From an uncultured Microbulbifer sp. (GTDB lineage Bacteria > Pseudomonadota > Gammaproteobacteria > Pseudomonadales > Cellvibrionaceae): a DNA stretch of 39,014 nt. Made by a program: the position numbers and the translations under genes. Position 1 is the first letter of the stretch; each line of letters opens with the position of its first letter. Of the stretch, positions 7,158 to 15,488 are shown in pieces. The stretch spans positions 1 to 39,014 of the forward strand of contig NZ_CAJXKH010000022.1 of assembly GCF_913055755.1 (NCBI RefSeq). The letters are read 5' to 3'. The notes under the pieces are model-generated. The model worked only from the letters and a program-made list of their open reading frames with translations, ran no database searches and was not told where the DNA came from.

Positions 7158-8782
7158 GCGTCTTCGGTTATTTCCCTGGTCGAAGTGATCGCGGGTTTGT
7201 CGAGAATCATTTCCGCGGCTTTTTCGGCAATGGCAATCACCGGTGCATTGGTGTTGCCACTGACAAGGGTCGGCATTATGGAGGCATCTACCACGCGCAG
7301 TCCATCCACGCCGCGCACGCGCAACTGGGCATCCACCACGGCATTTTCATCGCTGCCCATCTTGCAGGTGCCTACCGGGTGATAAATGGTTTCGGCGTGC
7401 TGGCGAATAAACTGTTCGATTTCTTCCCTGCCTGTCAGTGCCTCGCCGGGACTCCACCAGCGCTTGTGGAGTCGCTGCAGGTCGGCCTGAGCGATGATAT
7501 CCCGGGCCATTTCAAACCCTTCCACCAGCACCTGCATATCTTCCGCAGCGCTGAGATAATTCGGCTGGATCAGAGGTGGCGCTTTCGGATCGCGGGAAGC
7601 CAGACTGATAGAACCGCAGCTTTTTGGACGCAGTGCACAGGCGTGCAGGGAATACCCGTTGCCTGGCCGCTTTTGCAGTCCGTGATTGAATAGCGGCGCG
7701 GCGGTGAGGTGGAACTGGATATCTGGCTGGCCGCCGGCCAGGCTGGAACTGGCAAAACCACCGGCCTCCGCCACATTGCTGGTGAGCATGCCGCAATTCA
7801 ATAGCAGGTACTCTGGCAGGTGCAGTGCGGTTTTCAGTTTCGGCCACAAGGCATCGTTGAAGCCAACCTCTTTATTCGTCTCCACCACCTGGGTGATATC
7901 CAGGTGGTCCTGCAGGTTCTGCCCCACACCGGGCAGGTGGGCCTGCACGGTAATACCGAGTTTGTTCAGCTGCGCCTGCGGCCCGATGCCCGAGAGCAGC
8001 AACAGTTGCGGTGACTGGATAGCACCCGCACACAGGATCACCTCCTTGTTGGCGACCACCCGCTTCCCGTTCATCAGGGTCACCGCGCTTACCCGGTCGC
8101 CCTTGAATTCCAGTGACGCGACCTTGGTACTGGTGAAGATACTCAGGTTGGGGCGGTTTTTCGCCGGATACAGGTAGGCAGTCGCGGAGGAGCAGCGGCG
8201 GCCATGCTTCTGCGTCACCTGGTAAAAACCGACACCATTCTGCTGCTGACCGTTGAAGTCGTTGTTGAGCCGGTGCCCGGCCTCCTGGGCGGCGTGCACA
8301 AACGCCCGGCCGGCCGCGGATTGCCATTTCAGGTCGGATACTGCGAGAGGACCAAAACCGCTGTGATGTGCGTCGCTGCCCCGGGTATTGCCTTCCGCCA
8401 GCAGGAAATAGGGCAAGATGCCTTCCCAGCCCCAGCCGGGGTTGCCCGCCCTTTCCCACTCGTCATAGTCCGCGCCGTTGCCGCGCGTGTAGATCATGGC
8501 GTTGATGGCACTGCTGCCACCGAGCACACGCCCCCGCGGCCAGAACAGTTTGCGCTGGTTCAGGTGCTCCTGGGGCTCGGTGTAGTGATGCAGGTTAAAA
8601 CGCTTGCCCGGCAGCAGGTAACCGATACCCGCCGGCATCTGAATCAACAGGTTGTGATCGGACGGCCCCGACTCCAGTAGACACACGCGGTTCTGCTCAT
8701 CCGCACTAAGACGATTGGCGAGGACGCAGCCAGCGGAGCCCGCCCCCACAATCACATAGTCGTACACCATATTTCGCGCCAT
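7154..8782 (-). CDS. GMC-family FAD oxidoreductase (choline/alcohol dehydrogenase type)
   Basis: A 542-residue FAD-dependent dehydrogenase. The dinucleotide-binding loop is GAGSAG (residues 13-18). GMC signature 1 appears as GGSSAINAMIYTRG and signature 2 as GAIQSPQLLLLSGIGP. The C-terminal catalytic block has HPVGTCKMG (proton-acceptor His) and SGNTNAPVIAIAEKAA. The overall pattern is like choline dehydrogenase BetA and AlkJ-type membrane-associated alcohol dehydrogenases, and the substrate cannot be decided. No BetB or BetI neighbour is present, which argues against a dedicated glycine-betaine pathway. The ATG at 8780-8782 has a strong GGAGGGG site, so an upstream in-frame start at 8806 is less likely. 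It heads the rlmA-tadA-channel operon. A TACAAT -10-like box on the minus strand (8826-8831) has only a poor -35. Confidence 0.9.
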   Translation of the reverse strand: MARNMVYDYVIVGAGSAGCVLANRLSADEQNRVCLLESGPSDHNLLIQMPAGIGYLLPGKRFNLHHYTEPQEHLNQRKLFWPRGRVLGGSSAINAMIYTRGNGADYDEWERAGNPGWGWEGILPYFLLAEGNTRGSDAHHSGFGPLAVSDLKWQSAAGRAFVHAAQEAGHRLNNDFNGQQQNGVGFYQVTQKHGRRCSSATAYLYPAKNRPNLSIFTSTKVASLEFKGDRVSAVTLMNGKRVVANKEVILCAGAIQSPQLLLLSGIGPQAQLNKLGITVQAHLPGVGQNLQDHLDITQVVETNKEVGFNDALWPKLKTALHLPEYLLLNCGMLTSNVAEAGGFASSSLAGGQPDIQFHLTAAPLFNHGLQKRPGNGYSLHACALRPKSCGSISLASRDPKAPPLIQPNYLSAAEDMQVLVEGFEMARDIIAQADLQRLHKRWWSPGEALTGREEIEQFIRQHAETIYHPVGTCKMGSDENAVVDAQLRVRGVDGLRVVDASIMPTLVSGNTNAPVIAIAEKAAEMILDKPAITSTREITEDA

Positions 8783-8973
8783 TTTCCCCTCCCCTGCCAG
8801 CCACAAGCGGGTTTTCCGTTCGCCAATTGTAGACCGGTTACTGACGCAGAATTCACGCCGCTATCCGGCAACTGTCAGGGTAGAAGGCAAGTAGAAGGTA
8901 AAAAGACGACTGCAGGACGGCTGAAGCCAGACCTGAAGAAAGCTGCATGGAATAGAGGTGAGCTGGTGTGCTG

Positions 8974-9006
8974 GCCGGTATTGCATCCTCTGGCAGCAAT
9001 ACCGGC
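8974..9006 (-). terminator. Strong stem-loop after the chitobiase gene
   Basis: GCCGGTATTGC (8974-8984) and GCAATACCGGC (8996-9006) form a perfect 11-bp stem with an 11-base loop, twelve bases downstream of the chitobiase stop on the minus strand. No T-tract follows on that strand, so it is either a non-canonical terminator or a 3'-end stabiliser. Confidence 0.5.
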
Positions 9007-9018
9007 GCTTAAAAAGCG

Positions 9019-11751
9019 TCAGCGCGTGCTGACACTGTGGGCGGGGTTCAGGGGTACCTCGCGACCCGCGCGCGCGCCGTCGGCGCTGCGCGCGCGCAGG
9101 GCAGTGGCGGATGCCGGCACGCTGTCGGCCACCGGCAGCCACCGGCCGCCATCAAAGTATTCGAGTGCCAGTCCGGGGTATGGCATGGCGGTTGCCCGTT
9201 CGTCGCCCTGCAATGCAGCACCGGGTACCGGAATGCGGTAACCGACACCGGCACGGTCCAGCTTCAGCAGCTCTTTGTGTCCCAGCGCGGCGGCGAATCC
9301 CGCCCAGTCCTCCGCCAGTGCCCGCTGGTCGACAAAACTGGTTTCCGCGGAGAACTTCTGCCCTTCTGTTAACGGCAGTTCCCAACCTGCCCGGTGCCAG
9401 GCGCGCTCCGCCAGGGCCAGCAGGCGCGGGAACATCTGGTATTCCACCAGTGCGTCGGTGCGTACCACTTCGCTCCACAGCTGCCCCTGGATGCCGCGCA
9501 CACTGTCGGCAAAACTTTCCTGCGGGCTCGTAGCGGTGTAGCCGATGCCATCGCGATTCGGGTAGATCTCTGCCAGCTGCGCCGTATTCAGCGGCGCATA
9601 GCTGAACGTCTTGCGGGTATCGGTGTAGCGGGACGCCCAGTAGTAACCCGGCTCTTTGGGGTCGACTTCCTGTGGCATATCGAAATAGAGGTAGTCGGAG
9701 TGCGACTGCACCACGTCAAAGCCGGATTCGGCAAAGTGCGCACTCTCGTCACCACCGCCCCAGAACAGCGGGCCCCAGGAGTTGACATAGTTGTGCTCGG
9801 TGGCCAGCTCTTTACCGGCGTCGGCAATGCGCTTTACGCCATCATTCCAGGCGGCCATGGTGGGAATACCGGCATCCGCCACCAGTTTGCTGACCCGCTT
9901 GGCGTAAAACTCACCCAGCTCGTCGTGGGATTTGACTGCACCGCTGGCAATCAGCTTCTGACACTGCGGGGAGTTACTCCAGGGCTTGTTGCGCTGGGCC
10001 TCAGCGACATCGCCCTTGTCCGGATTTTCTCCCGGCCCCACTTCGAATGCGCCCGAGGCGAGGATGTTTACCGCCTCGTCGCCGCCAAAGTGCCAGGCCG
10101 CAAGCGGCTGACCGGCTTCCCGGTGCATCGCCTGTACTTCAGCGATGAGCTTGCCGACGAAATTGTAGGTAGAGTCGATACAGGGGTTGATGTAACTGTC
10201 GTTGTAAAACTGTACCGACAGGTACTGGGTATCGTCTTCTGGATCGATCAGGCGGAACTCTTGCGCCTTTTCTTCCGACTCGCCCTTCAGGTTGCGGTAG
10301 CGGGCCTCCATTGCCACCACCGCCGATCGGGCGTGGGCCGGCATGTCGAATTCCGGCACCACCTCGATCTGGCGGTCGGCGGCGTAGCCGACGATTTCGA
10401 TATAGTCGTCGCGGCTGAAGTACCCGCTGCCGTTATTGTCCGTGTTGGGACCGGAACCCAGCTGAGGCAGCAGGCAGCGGTTTTCTTCCAGGTCGAAACA
10501 GCGCTTGGCACCGATTTCGGTCAACTCCGGCAGACCGGGAACCTCCAGGCGCCAGCCCTCGTCGTCCGACAGGTGGAAGTGGAAACGGTTGAGTTTGTAG
10601 GCGGCCATCTGGTCCAGCAGTTTCAGCACCACCCGCTTGCTGTGGAAATTGCGTCCAACGTCCAGGAATAACCCGCGGTGGGGGAAGCGCGGTGCGTCTT
10701 CTACTTCGGCCTGTGGCAGGCTGCGGCTGTTCAGGTCTATCAGTGCCAGCAGCGACTGCACGCCGTAAAAAGCACCGCTGTTGTCCCCGGCATGGACCCG
10801 GGCGCCCCTGTCCGTGACGCTCAGCGTATAGGCTCCTGTCGGTTTGTCGTCAAATGCTGCGTAATCCAGGGTGACCTCTACCGGAAAATCTCCCGCGCCC
10901 GCCGGCGCCAGTCCCAGCTGCGCCAGGCGCTGGCTCAGCGCCTTCCGGTTGCCCTCCGCCAGGTCACCAGCGAGTGCGATTCCGCGCTCCAGTACTACCG
11001 CGTCGCCGGCCCGCAGAGTGACCGACAGTGGCTGCGGGATGATCCGCGCGCGCCAGTCAGCGGCCTCCACGGCGCCGGCGTTGGCGCCGAATCGCTCGAA
11101 GCGGGTAGCTGCGGTAGCCAGGACATTGGCGTCCGCGGCGACGCGCTTCCAGTTGTCCGGGTCATTTTTGTCGATCGGCAGTACCTGGCCTTCCAGATTG
11201 TCGGTATCGGTGGAGGCAATCACCCGCGCCTGACCGTCGCCGTCCACCACGAACAGCCGCGGCTGCAGGTCGGACTCGAACTGGAACCAGTTCTCTGCAA
11301 GAAAATCCAGCGCCAGGGTCTCCCCCGCGGCAATCCCGGGGAATTGGTCTGTGGGAGTCAGTCGGTGCAGGTCGCCATTCACCCGCTCCAGGATAAAGGC
11401 GTCGCTATTCAGCAGTTCGAAGGTGCGGCGCACGCTGTGGAAATACAGCGTCCAGTCGCGCTCGTCAGCAGCGATCGCCGGCCCCCGGTTGCTCAGGCTG
11501 ATGCGGAAGGTGGAACAGATGGCCCCGCTGCCACCGGCGCGTTTGCACTGCGCACGCATCCCGGCATCCGCGCCCTGGAAGTTGGTCAGTACTTCCTGGG
11601 TTACCGCAAAGTGCTGGGCAATGCGCACCGGCGCTGACTGGCCGGCGGGGACGGTGCTGGCGGCCTTTTCACCCGAGCCATCGACGGGGTTGCCACAGGA
11701 TGCAAGCAGGGTGGATAGCGCCAGGCTGGCGAACAGGGGGAGCCGATTCAT
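9019..11751 (-). CDS. Beta-N-acetylhexosaminidase (GH20 chitobiase), lipoprotein
   Basis: This enzyme cleaves terminal GlcNAc from chitobiose and chito-oligosaccharides. It is 910 residues. The signal peptide ends in the lipobox LLASC (Cys19), so the enzyme is envelope-anchored. Domain order by eye is the CHB/HEX N-terminal carbohydrate-binding domain (about 40-205), the GH20b alpha/beta domain (about 235-350), the GH20 TIM barrel (about 355-760) and a C-terminal Ig-like CHB_HEX_C domain (about 830-905). The catalytic pair is Asp558-Glu559 in HFGGDE, used in substrate-assisted catalysis through the 2-acetamido group. HLSDDEGWRLE (393-403) and EFDMPAHARS (467-476) are also family motifs. The length and domain set match Serratia- and Vibrio-type chitobiases. 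It is transcribed alone from a promoter whose -35 overlaps a NagR-like operator. Confidence 0.95.
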   Translation of the reverse strand: MNRLPLFASLALSTLLASCGNPVDGSGEKAASTVPAGQSAPVRIAQHFAVTQEVLTNFQGADAGMRAQCKRAGGSGAICSTFRISLSNRGPAIAADERDWTLYFHSVRRTFELLNSDAFILERVNGDLHRLTPTDQFPGIAAGETLALDFLAENWFQFESDLQPRLFVVDGDGQARVIASTDTDNLEGQVLPIDKNDPDNWKRVAADANVLATAATRFERFGANAGAVEAADWRARIIPQPLSVTLRAGDAVVLERGIALAGDLAEGNRKALSQRLAQLGLAPAGAGDFPVEVTLDYAAFDDKPTGAYTLSVTDRGARVHAGDNSGAFYGVQSLLALIDLNSRSLPQAEVEDAPRFPHRGLFLDVGRNFHSKRVVLKLLDQMAAYKLNRFHFHLSDDEGWRLEVPGLPELTEIGAKRCFDLEENRCLLPQLGSGPNTDNNGSGYFSRDDYIEIVGYAADRQIEVVPEFDMPAHARSAVVAMEARYRNLKGESEEKAQEFRLIDPEDDTQYLSVQFYNDSYINPCIDSTYNFVGKLIAEVQAMHREAGQPLAAWHFGGDEAVNILASGAFEVGPGENPDKGDVAEAQRNKPWSNSPQCQKLIASGAVKSHDELGEFYAKRVSKLVADAGIPTMAAWNDGVKRIADAGKELATEHNYVNSWGPLFWGGGDESAHFAESGFDVVQSHSDYLYFDMPQEVDPKEPGYYWASRYTDTRKTFSYAPLNTAQLAEIYPNRDGIGYTATSPQESFADSVRGIQGQLWSEVVRTDALVEYQMFPRLLALAERAWHRAGWELPLTEGQKFSAETSFVDQRALAEDWAGFAAALGHKELLKLDRAGVGYRIPVPGAALQGDERATAMPYPGLALEYFDGGRWLPVADSVPASATALRARSADGARAGREVPLNPAHSVSTR

Positions 11752-11798
11752 GTGTGTCTCTATTGGAATTCTTTATCGGAGTTGTTCTTGCAGCGCCC

Positions 11799-11826
11799 AC
11801 CATAACTCAAAAGACAACGCTGTCAA
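11799..11826 (-). promoter_or_regulatory. Chitobiase promoter
   Basis: On the minus strand a perfect -35 TTGACA (revcomp of 11821-11826) is followed after 16 bases by TATGGT (revcomp of 11799-11804; 4/6 to consensus). Transcription would start near 11792, leaving a leader of about 40 bases. The -35 lies within the operator palindrome, which predicts repression by occlusion. Confidence 0.6.
11811..11826. promoter_or_regulatory. NagR/LacI-type operator at the chitobiase promoter
   Basis: On the minus strand the site reads TTGACAGCGTTGTCTT, a palindrome around a central CG. It fits the TGACA-R-CG-Y-TGTC pattern that I recall for LacI-family NagR regulators of GlcNAc/chitin use in Shewanella and Xanthomonas relatives. 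It covers the chitobiase -35. A sister site lies at 38097-38110 before a chitin-binding-protein gene. Confidence 0.6.
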
Positions 11827-12153
11827 CTGTTCGGTGACCCGTCTTTCCCCTAGAGTCTTAAGCAGTATCCCACTAGACAACTTTTTCATAACACGGAAGA
11901 TGACTAACAGGTTTTGATATAAAAATTCATTGGCGTCATCTTCACTACGGGCCCCGTTAAATGGGCGAAACTGTGAGGGCCAGCAATGGCGCGGTTCGCA
12001 TAAAAATGACTGAAGAATGGAAAATATTCACAAAGGTTGTTGGATCAATTTCGAATTTTGTGAGATACATCAGTTCATAAAGGGTGAGCCATAATAAATT
12101 CAGCAGTTGTTCAGAAACTGCCACAAACACAGAAAACACCCCGGGGTGGATCC

Positions 12154-12642
12154 ATGGAAACATGCGGTAATCGGTTTCTTTCCAGCAAGTGCCTGCCAGC
12201 AATGCTCAGCCTGTTGCTGCTGCCCCTATCCACCTGTGCACTTGCCGACGACATATTCATCCCCGACTCCACCAGCGCCCTCAACCTCCAGGCCGACAAC
12301 GCCTTCTTCATCGACAGCGCCTTTGGCATGGACAACCAGGCCCTACTGCAATCCGCCGATAATCTGCGCAACAACTCCATGGGTATGGTGCAGCGTCGCC
12401 TGAATCATCAGTGGCTCGAGATGCACACCAACCCGGAGCAGACCCAGACATCTACCGGCGGTCGCGCGGTCAATGAAATCCTGAAGATGGGCTTTCGCAC
12501 CTATATGGAACAGCACAAGCGCAACAAGCAGCACCCCCTGCTGCGCTACACCCAGGGCCACGGCAAATTGAACAGCGCGCTGGATTACGATGTGCGCCTG
12601 TCTGACGACAAGTTCAAAATTTCTTTCGAGTACGAATTCTGA
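12154..12642 (+). CDS. Exported protein of unknown function
   Basis: 162 residues; family not recognised. The N-terminus is a signal peptide (hydrophobic LPAMLSLLLLPLSTCALA, probable cleavage before DDIF). The mature part is polar, with Asn/Asp/Gln-rich segments around residues 40-80 (DNAFFIDSAFGMDNQ). A basic stretch follows (MEQHKRNKQHP), and the end is aromatic-alternating (KFKISFEYEF). An amphipathic terminal strand ending in Phe recalls outer-membrane beta-barrel C-termini, but one strand is too little to claim this. GGGGTGGA lies three to ten bases before the ATG. It diverges from the chitobiase gene, so a shared regulatory link is possible but not shown. Confidence 0.8.
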   Translation: METCGNRFLSSKCLPAMLSLLLLPLSTCALADDIFIPDSTSALNLQADNAFFIDSAFGMDNQALLQSADNLRNNSMGMVQRRLNHQWLEMHTNPEQTQTSTGGRAVNEILKMGFRTYMEQHKRNKQHPLLRYTQGHGKLNSALDYDVRLSDDKFKISFEYEF

Positions 12643-12657
12643 GCGATCCAACGCCGC

Positions 12658-12686
12658 TCGACCCCGCCCCCGCGATTCCCTAGAAT
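12658..12686 (+). promoter_or_regulatory. Candidate promoter of the RDD gene
   Basis: TCGACC (12658-12663, 4/6) and TAGAAT (12681-12686, 5/6) are separated by 17 bases upstream of the RDD gene. The predicted start of transcription is near 12693, about 23 bases before the GTG. Confidence 0.4.
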
Positions 12687-12710
12687 CTCCGCCAATTTAA
12701 CCGGCGGAGA
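12686..12710 (+). other. Hairpin that contains the RDD ribosome binding site
   Basis: TCTCCGCC (12686-12693) is the perfect complement of GGCGGAGA (12703-12710), with a 9-base loop. The 3' arm is the Shine-Dalgarno sequence of the RDD gene, so transcripts that start upstream would hide it. Transcripts from the local promoter would start at the end of the 5' arm and leave it open. Confidence 0.45.
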
Positions 12711-12715
12711 TTCCC

Positions 12716-13216
12716 GTGCCCCACCCCGTTAACACCCCGACCCAGTTCAACCACCTGCCGGTTGCCGGCCCCGCCAGGCGCCTGATGGCACTGGTCTACG
12801 ATGCCCTGATCATCGCCGGCCTGTGGATGGTGTATGGTTTCCTGGCAATGCTGATCACCTCCACCTTCGGCGCCCTCAACTGTCACCCGGAAGCACTGGA
12901 TTACACCCCCTGTGTCGGCGGCCCGCTGTATCAAACGGGGCTGGTGGCGGTGACCGCGGCCTATTTCTTCTGGTCCTGGCGCGCCGCCGGCCAGACCATC
13001 GGCATGCGCGCCTGGCGCATGATGGTGGCCAATAACAATGGGGTTCAGTTGAGCTGGCGCCAGTGTGTAATCCGGGCGCTGGTGGCGCCGGTGTCACTGG
13101 CCTGTGCGGGGCTGGGTTTTTTCTGGGGCCTGTTCCGGGATGACGGCGCCACCTGGCAGGATCTGGCGTCGGATACTGAAGTGCGGGTGCTGCCGAAGAA
13201 GAAGAAGAAGGGTTAA
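12716..13216 (+). CDS. RDD family membrane protein
   Basis: A 166-residue inner-membrane protein of the RDD family. The first helix carries the Arg/Asp signature (GPARRLMALVYDALIIAGLW, about residues 18-37). A second membrane segment ends in YFFWSWRAAGQTIGMRAWRMMV (about 82-103), where the GQTIGM..W motif is typical of RDD proteins, and a third hydrophobic segment spans about 118-140. The C-terminus is a run of lysines. Function is unassigned; some RDD proteins act in ion exchange. The start is GTG with GGAG eight bases upstream. It converges with lptG. Confidence 0.9.
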   Translation: MPHPVNTPTQFNHLPVAGPARRLMALVYDALIIAGLWMVYGFLAMLITSTFGALNCHPEALDYTPCVGGPLYQTGLVAVTAAYFFWSWRAAGQTIGMRAWRMMVANNNGVQLSWRQCVIRALVAPVSLACAGLGFFWGLFRDDGATWQDLASDTEVRVLPKKKKKG

Positions 13217-13271
13217 CGCAATCTAACCACGAGTTGTTCAAGTCGCTGGACTTCCCGTGCAGGCGCCGATA

Positions 13272-13288
13272 CCGGGCCGGCTACCCGG
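13272..13288. terminator. Hairpin between convergent RDD gene and lptG
   Basis: CCGGG (13272-13276) pairs with CCCGG (13284-13288). An alternative stem, GCCGG (13276-13280) with CCGGC (13285-13289), overlaps it. It lies in the 93-base gap between convergent genes and lacks a clear T-tract. Confidence 0.35.
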
Positions 13289-13309
13289 CACCGGTTGCGA
13301 ACCTACAAA

Positions 13310-14371
13310 TTAACGCGCACGTTTGAGCAACAACCACCCCAGCAGGAAGCTGGCAAGAATGGGAACAATCACCGCAATAAACGGTGAGAATCCGAACACC
13401 ACCGAAGACGGGCCGAGCATATCCTGCATGGTCTGGAATACGATCCCCACGATCACCCCGGTAAACACCCGCAGGCCGGTGGTTACCTCCCGCAGCGGGC
13501 CGAAGATGAACGAGATTGCCATCATCACCAGGCCGGCGATGGTCAGCGGCTGCAAAACCTTCTTCCAGAACGCCAGCCAGTAGCGCCCGGATTCCTCCCC
13601 CTTGCGGTCGAGGAACTTGCCGTAAGACCACAGATTGCGCGGCGACAGGTCCGACGGCAGGGGCACCACCATCGCAAACAGATCCGGGGAAATATCCGAA
13701 TCCCATACGCTGCGCGCCTCGCGACTGCTGTCCGCCCTTTCCGGCGTCAGTGTGGTCTGACGGCTGTTCTGCATTTGCCACTGGCCACCGGTGAAATGCC
13801 CGCGCTCGGAAAACACCACTCGCTGCAGCTGGTGCGCATCGTCGAAACGGTAGCGGGTAACCCCGAACAGGGTGCCGCCGGGCAGCGCGGCATTGAAGTG
13901 TACGAATTCATCGCCGTCCTGCAGCCACAGCCCCTGCTCCAGGCCCGACGCCTCCAGTTCCCCCTTGGCAATCGCCCTGCGGCTGGTCGCTTCCTGATTG
14001 GTGACCGGAATCACCAGCTCCGCCAGCAACAGGCCGAGCACGATCAGCGCGATCACCGGTTTCATTACCGCCCAGGCGATGCGACCAATGGAAACTCCCG
14101 AGGCCCGCATCACGGTCAGTTCACTGGTACCCGCCAGAGTGCCGAGCCCCACCATACAACCCACCAGGGCGGAAAAACCCAGCTGGCTGTATACCCGGTC
14201 GGGCAGGGTCCACAGCACATATTCCAGCATATTGGGGAACTGATAATCGCCTTCCAGCTCACCGAGCTGATCGACGATGGCCGAGATCACATCCAGCCCC
14301 AGTATCACCATCAATACCGCGAGAATGGAAAGGGTTACCGTGCGCGCGATATATCCATCAAGCTTCGACAT
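13310..14371 (-). CDS. lptG: LPS export ABC transporter permease LptG
   Basis: 353 residues. With LptF it forms the membrane part of the LptB2FG transporter, which extracts LPS from the inner membrane and feeds it to the LptC-A-D bridge. Three helices at the N-terminus (including LTLSILAVLMVILGLDVISAI and the GTLAGTSELTVMRASG coupling region), a periplasmic beta-jellyroll (about 130-265) and three C-terminal helices (TIAGLVMMAISFIFGPLRE onward) match the family. The start ATG at 14369-14371 is preceded by AGGAGG at ideal spacing, better than an in-frame start at 14395. It overlaps the end of lptF by 14 bases, so the two are translated from one message. Confidence 0.95.
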   Translation of the reverse strand: MSKLDGYIARTVTLSILAVLMVILGLDVISAIVDQLGELEGDYQFPNMLEYVLWTLPDRVYSQLGFSALVGCMVGLGTLAGTSELTVMRASGVSIGRIAWAVMKPVIALIVLGLLLAELVIPVTNQEATSRRAIAKGELEASGLEQGLWLQDGDEFVHFNAALPGGTLFGVTRYRFDDAHQLQRVVFSERGHFTGGQWQMQNSRQTTLTPERADSSREARSVWDSDISPDLFAMVVPLPSDLSPRNLWSYGKFLDRKGEESGRYWLAFWKKVLQPLTIAGLVMMAISFIFGPLREVTTGLRVFTGVIVGIVFQTMQDMLGPSSVVFGFSPFIAVIVPILASFLLGWLLLKRAR

Positions 14372-15488
14372 CACTACCTCCTTCCGGAGCGGCACGCTTG
14401 CGCGGCCGGCGCCAGTTGCGCCCGCCGAGGAGCAGCAACCCGAGGATCAGGAATGGCGGATGCACCAGCCACAGCGCCCACGGCTGCTCAATTTTGCCGT
14501 CTTCAATCCCGCCGCGGACGCCCTGCAGTGCCACCAGATAGATGATGTACAGCAGCACCGCCGGGATCATCTTGGCGTAGCGACCCTGGCGCGGGTTGGT
14601 GCGGCTCAAGGGTACCGCCAATACCGCCACGATCAGCACCAGCACCGGCAGGCTGAAACGCCAGTGCAGATTGCCGCGCTCGCGGGGATTGTCGCTTTTC
14701 CACAGCGCCGCGGTGGACATGGACTGGATGCGCTCACTGGTTTTGGAGCGCACCCGCGGAATATCCAGCAACACTTCATAGCTGGAAAACGCCATCTGCC
14801 GGTAATCTTTCTGGCCGGGGATACCCTCGTAGCGGTAACCGTCTTTCAGCACCAGGTAGCGCAGCCCGGTTTCCGGGTCTATCTGCTGAATCCCCTCACT
14901 GGCCACGGTGACCACCTGGTAGTCGGTCTCGGTCTCGCCCCGGGACGAGCCCAGCTCGGCAAGAAACACATTGTGCATGGTGGAGCGGTCGTCGCTCAGG
15001 CCTTCGGCGTAATACACCGCGCGATCGCCCTCGGTGGCGATAAATTTCTTCGGCACCAGGTGATCGAATTCGTTGCGGGTCTTGTCGGCGGTCAGCAGGT
15101 GGGAGGTGCGCTCGATACCGGTGGGCGTCAGGTACAGGCTCATGGCCGCCACAAATGCAGCCACCAGCAAGGCCGGCACCATGGTGTAGCGCAGCAGCTG
15201 GCGCTCACTGAAGCCGCAGGCATGCAGCACCGTCATTTCGCTTTCGATATAGAGGCGGCCGTAAGCCAGCAGAATGCCGACGAAAAAGCCCAGCGGAATG
15301 ACCAGCTCGAGAAAACCGGGGAGGCGGTAGCCCATCAGGGAAAACAGGATACCCGCGGAAAGGTCCCCCGCCGCCGCCTCGGCCAGGTACTTCACAAACC
15401 GGCCACTCATTACCATCAGCAGTAACACTGCGCTGACGGCCAGTGTCGCACCCAGTAATTCGCGACAGAGGTAGCGGAAAATAATCAC
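14358..15488 (-). CDS. lptF: LPS export ABC transporter permease LptF
   Basis: 376 residues, partner of LptG in LptB2FG. The N-terminus MIIFRYLCRELLGATLAV aligns directly with E. coli LptF (MIIIRYLVRETL), which fixes the GTG at 15486-15488 as start although its ribosome binding site is weak. The cytoplasmic coupling loop YIESEMTVLHACGFSERQLL (about 85-105), the periplasmic domain (about 125-255) and the closing helices with LAVPLSRTNPRQGRYAKMIPAVLLY are all present. The C-terminus is basic. It is divergent from pepA, the common gammaproteobacterial arrangement. Confidence 0.95.
   Translation of the reverse strand: MIIFRYLCRELLGATLAVSAVLLLMVMSGRFVKYLAEAAAGDLSAGILFSLMGYRLPGFLELVIPLGFFVGILLAYGRLYIESEMTVLHACGFSERQLLRYTMVPALLVAAFVAAMSLYLTPTGIERTSHLLTADKTRNEFDHLVPKKFIATEGDRAVYYAEGLSDDRSTMHNVFLAELGSSRGETETDYQVVTVASEGIQQIDPETGLRYLVLKDGYRYEGIPGQKDYRQMAFSSYEVLLDIPRVRSKTSERIQSMSTAALWKSDNPRERGNLHWRFSLPVLVLIVAVLAVPLSRTNPRQGRYAKMIPAVLLYIIYLVALQGVRGGIEDGKIEQPWALWLVHPPFLILGLLLLGGRNWRRPRKRAAPEGGSDVEA

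Larger units (their letters stand above)
11752..12153. other. Divergent intergenic region, chitobiase / exported protein
   Basis: These 402 bases separate the divergent chitobiase and exported-protein genes and are clearly more AT-rich than their surroundings. The left part carries the chitobiase promoter and operator. The right part holds a CATAAT -10-like box (12090-12095) without a good -35, and a small hairpin of GCAGTT (12103-12108) with AACTGC (12116-12121). No convincing gene was found on either strand. Confidence 0.6.

Noticed and set aside
9394..11637. Two long plus-strand frames opposite the chitobiase gene
   Set aside because: No family resemblance and no ribosome binding site; the GH20 gene explains the region.
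11957..12202. 81-codon minus-strand frame in the AT-rich gap
   Set aside because: It overlaps the start of the exported protein, has no ribosome binding site, and its composition does not match the genes around it.
13201..13213. AAG repeat at the end of the RDD gene as a microsatellite
   Set aside because: It simply encodes the lysine tail common in RDD and other membrane proteins; too short to be notable.
14277..15425. Plus-strand frame opposite lptF (about 382 codons)
   Set aside because: Antisense of lptF; Gln/His-rich, no domain.
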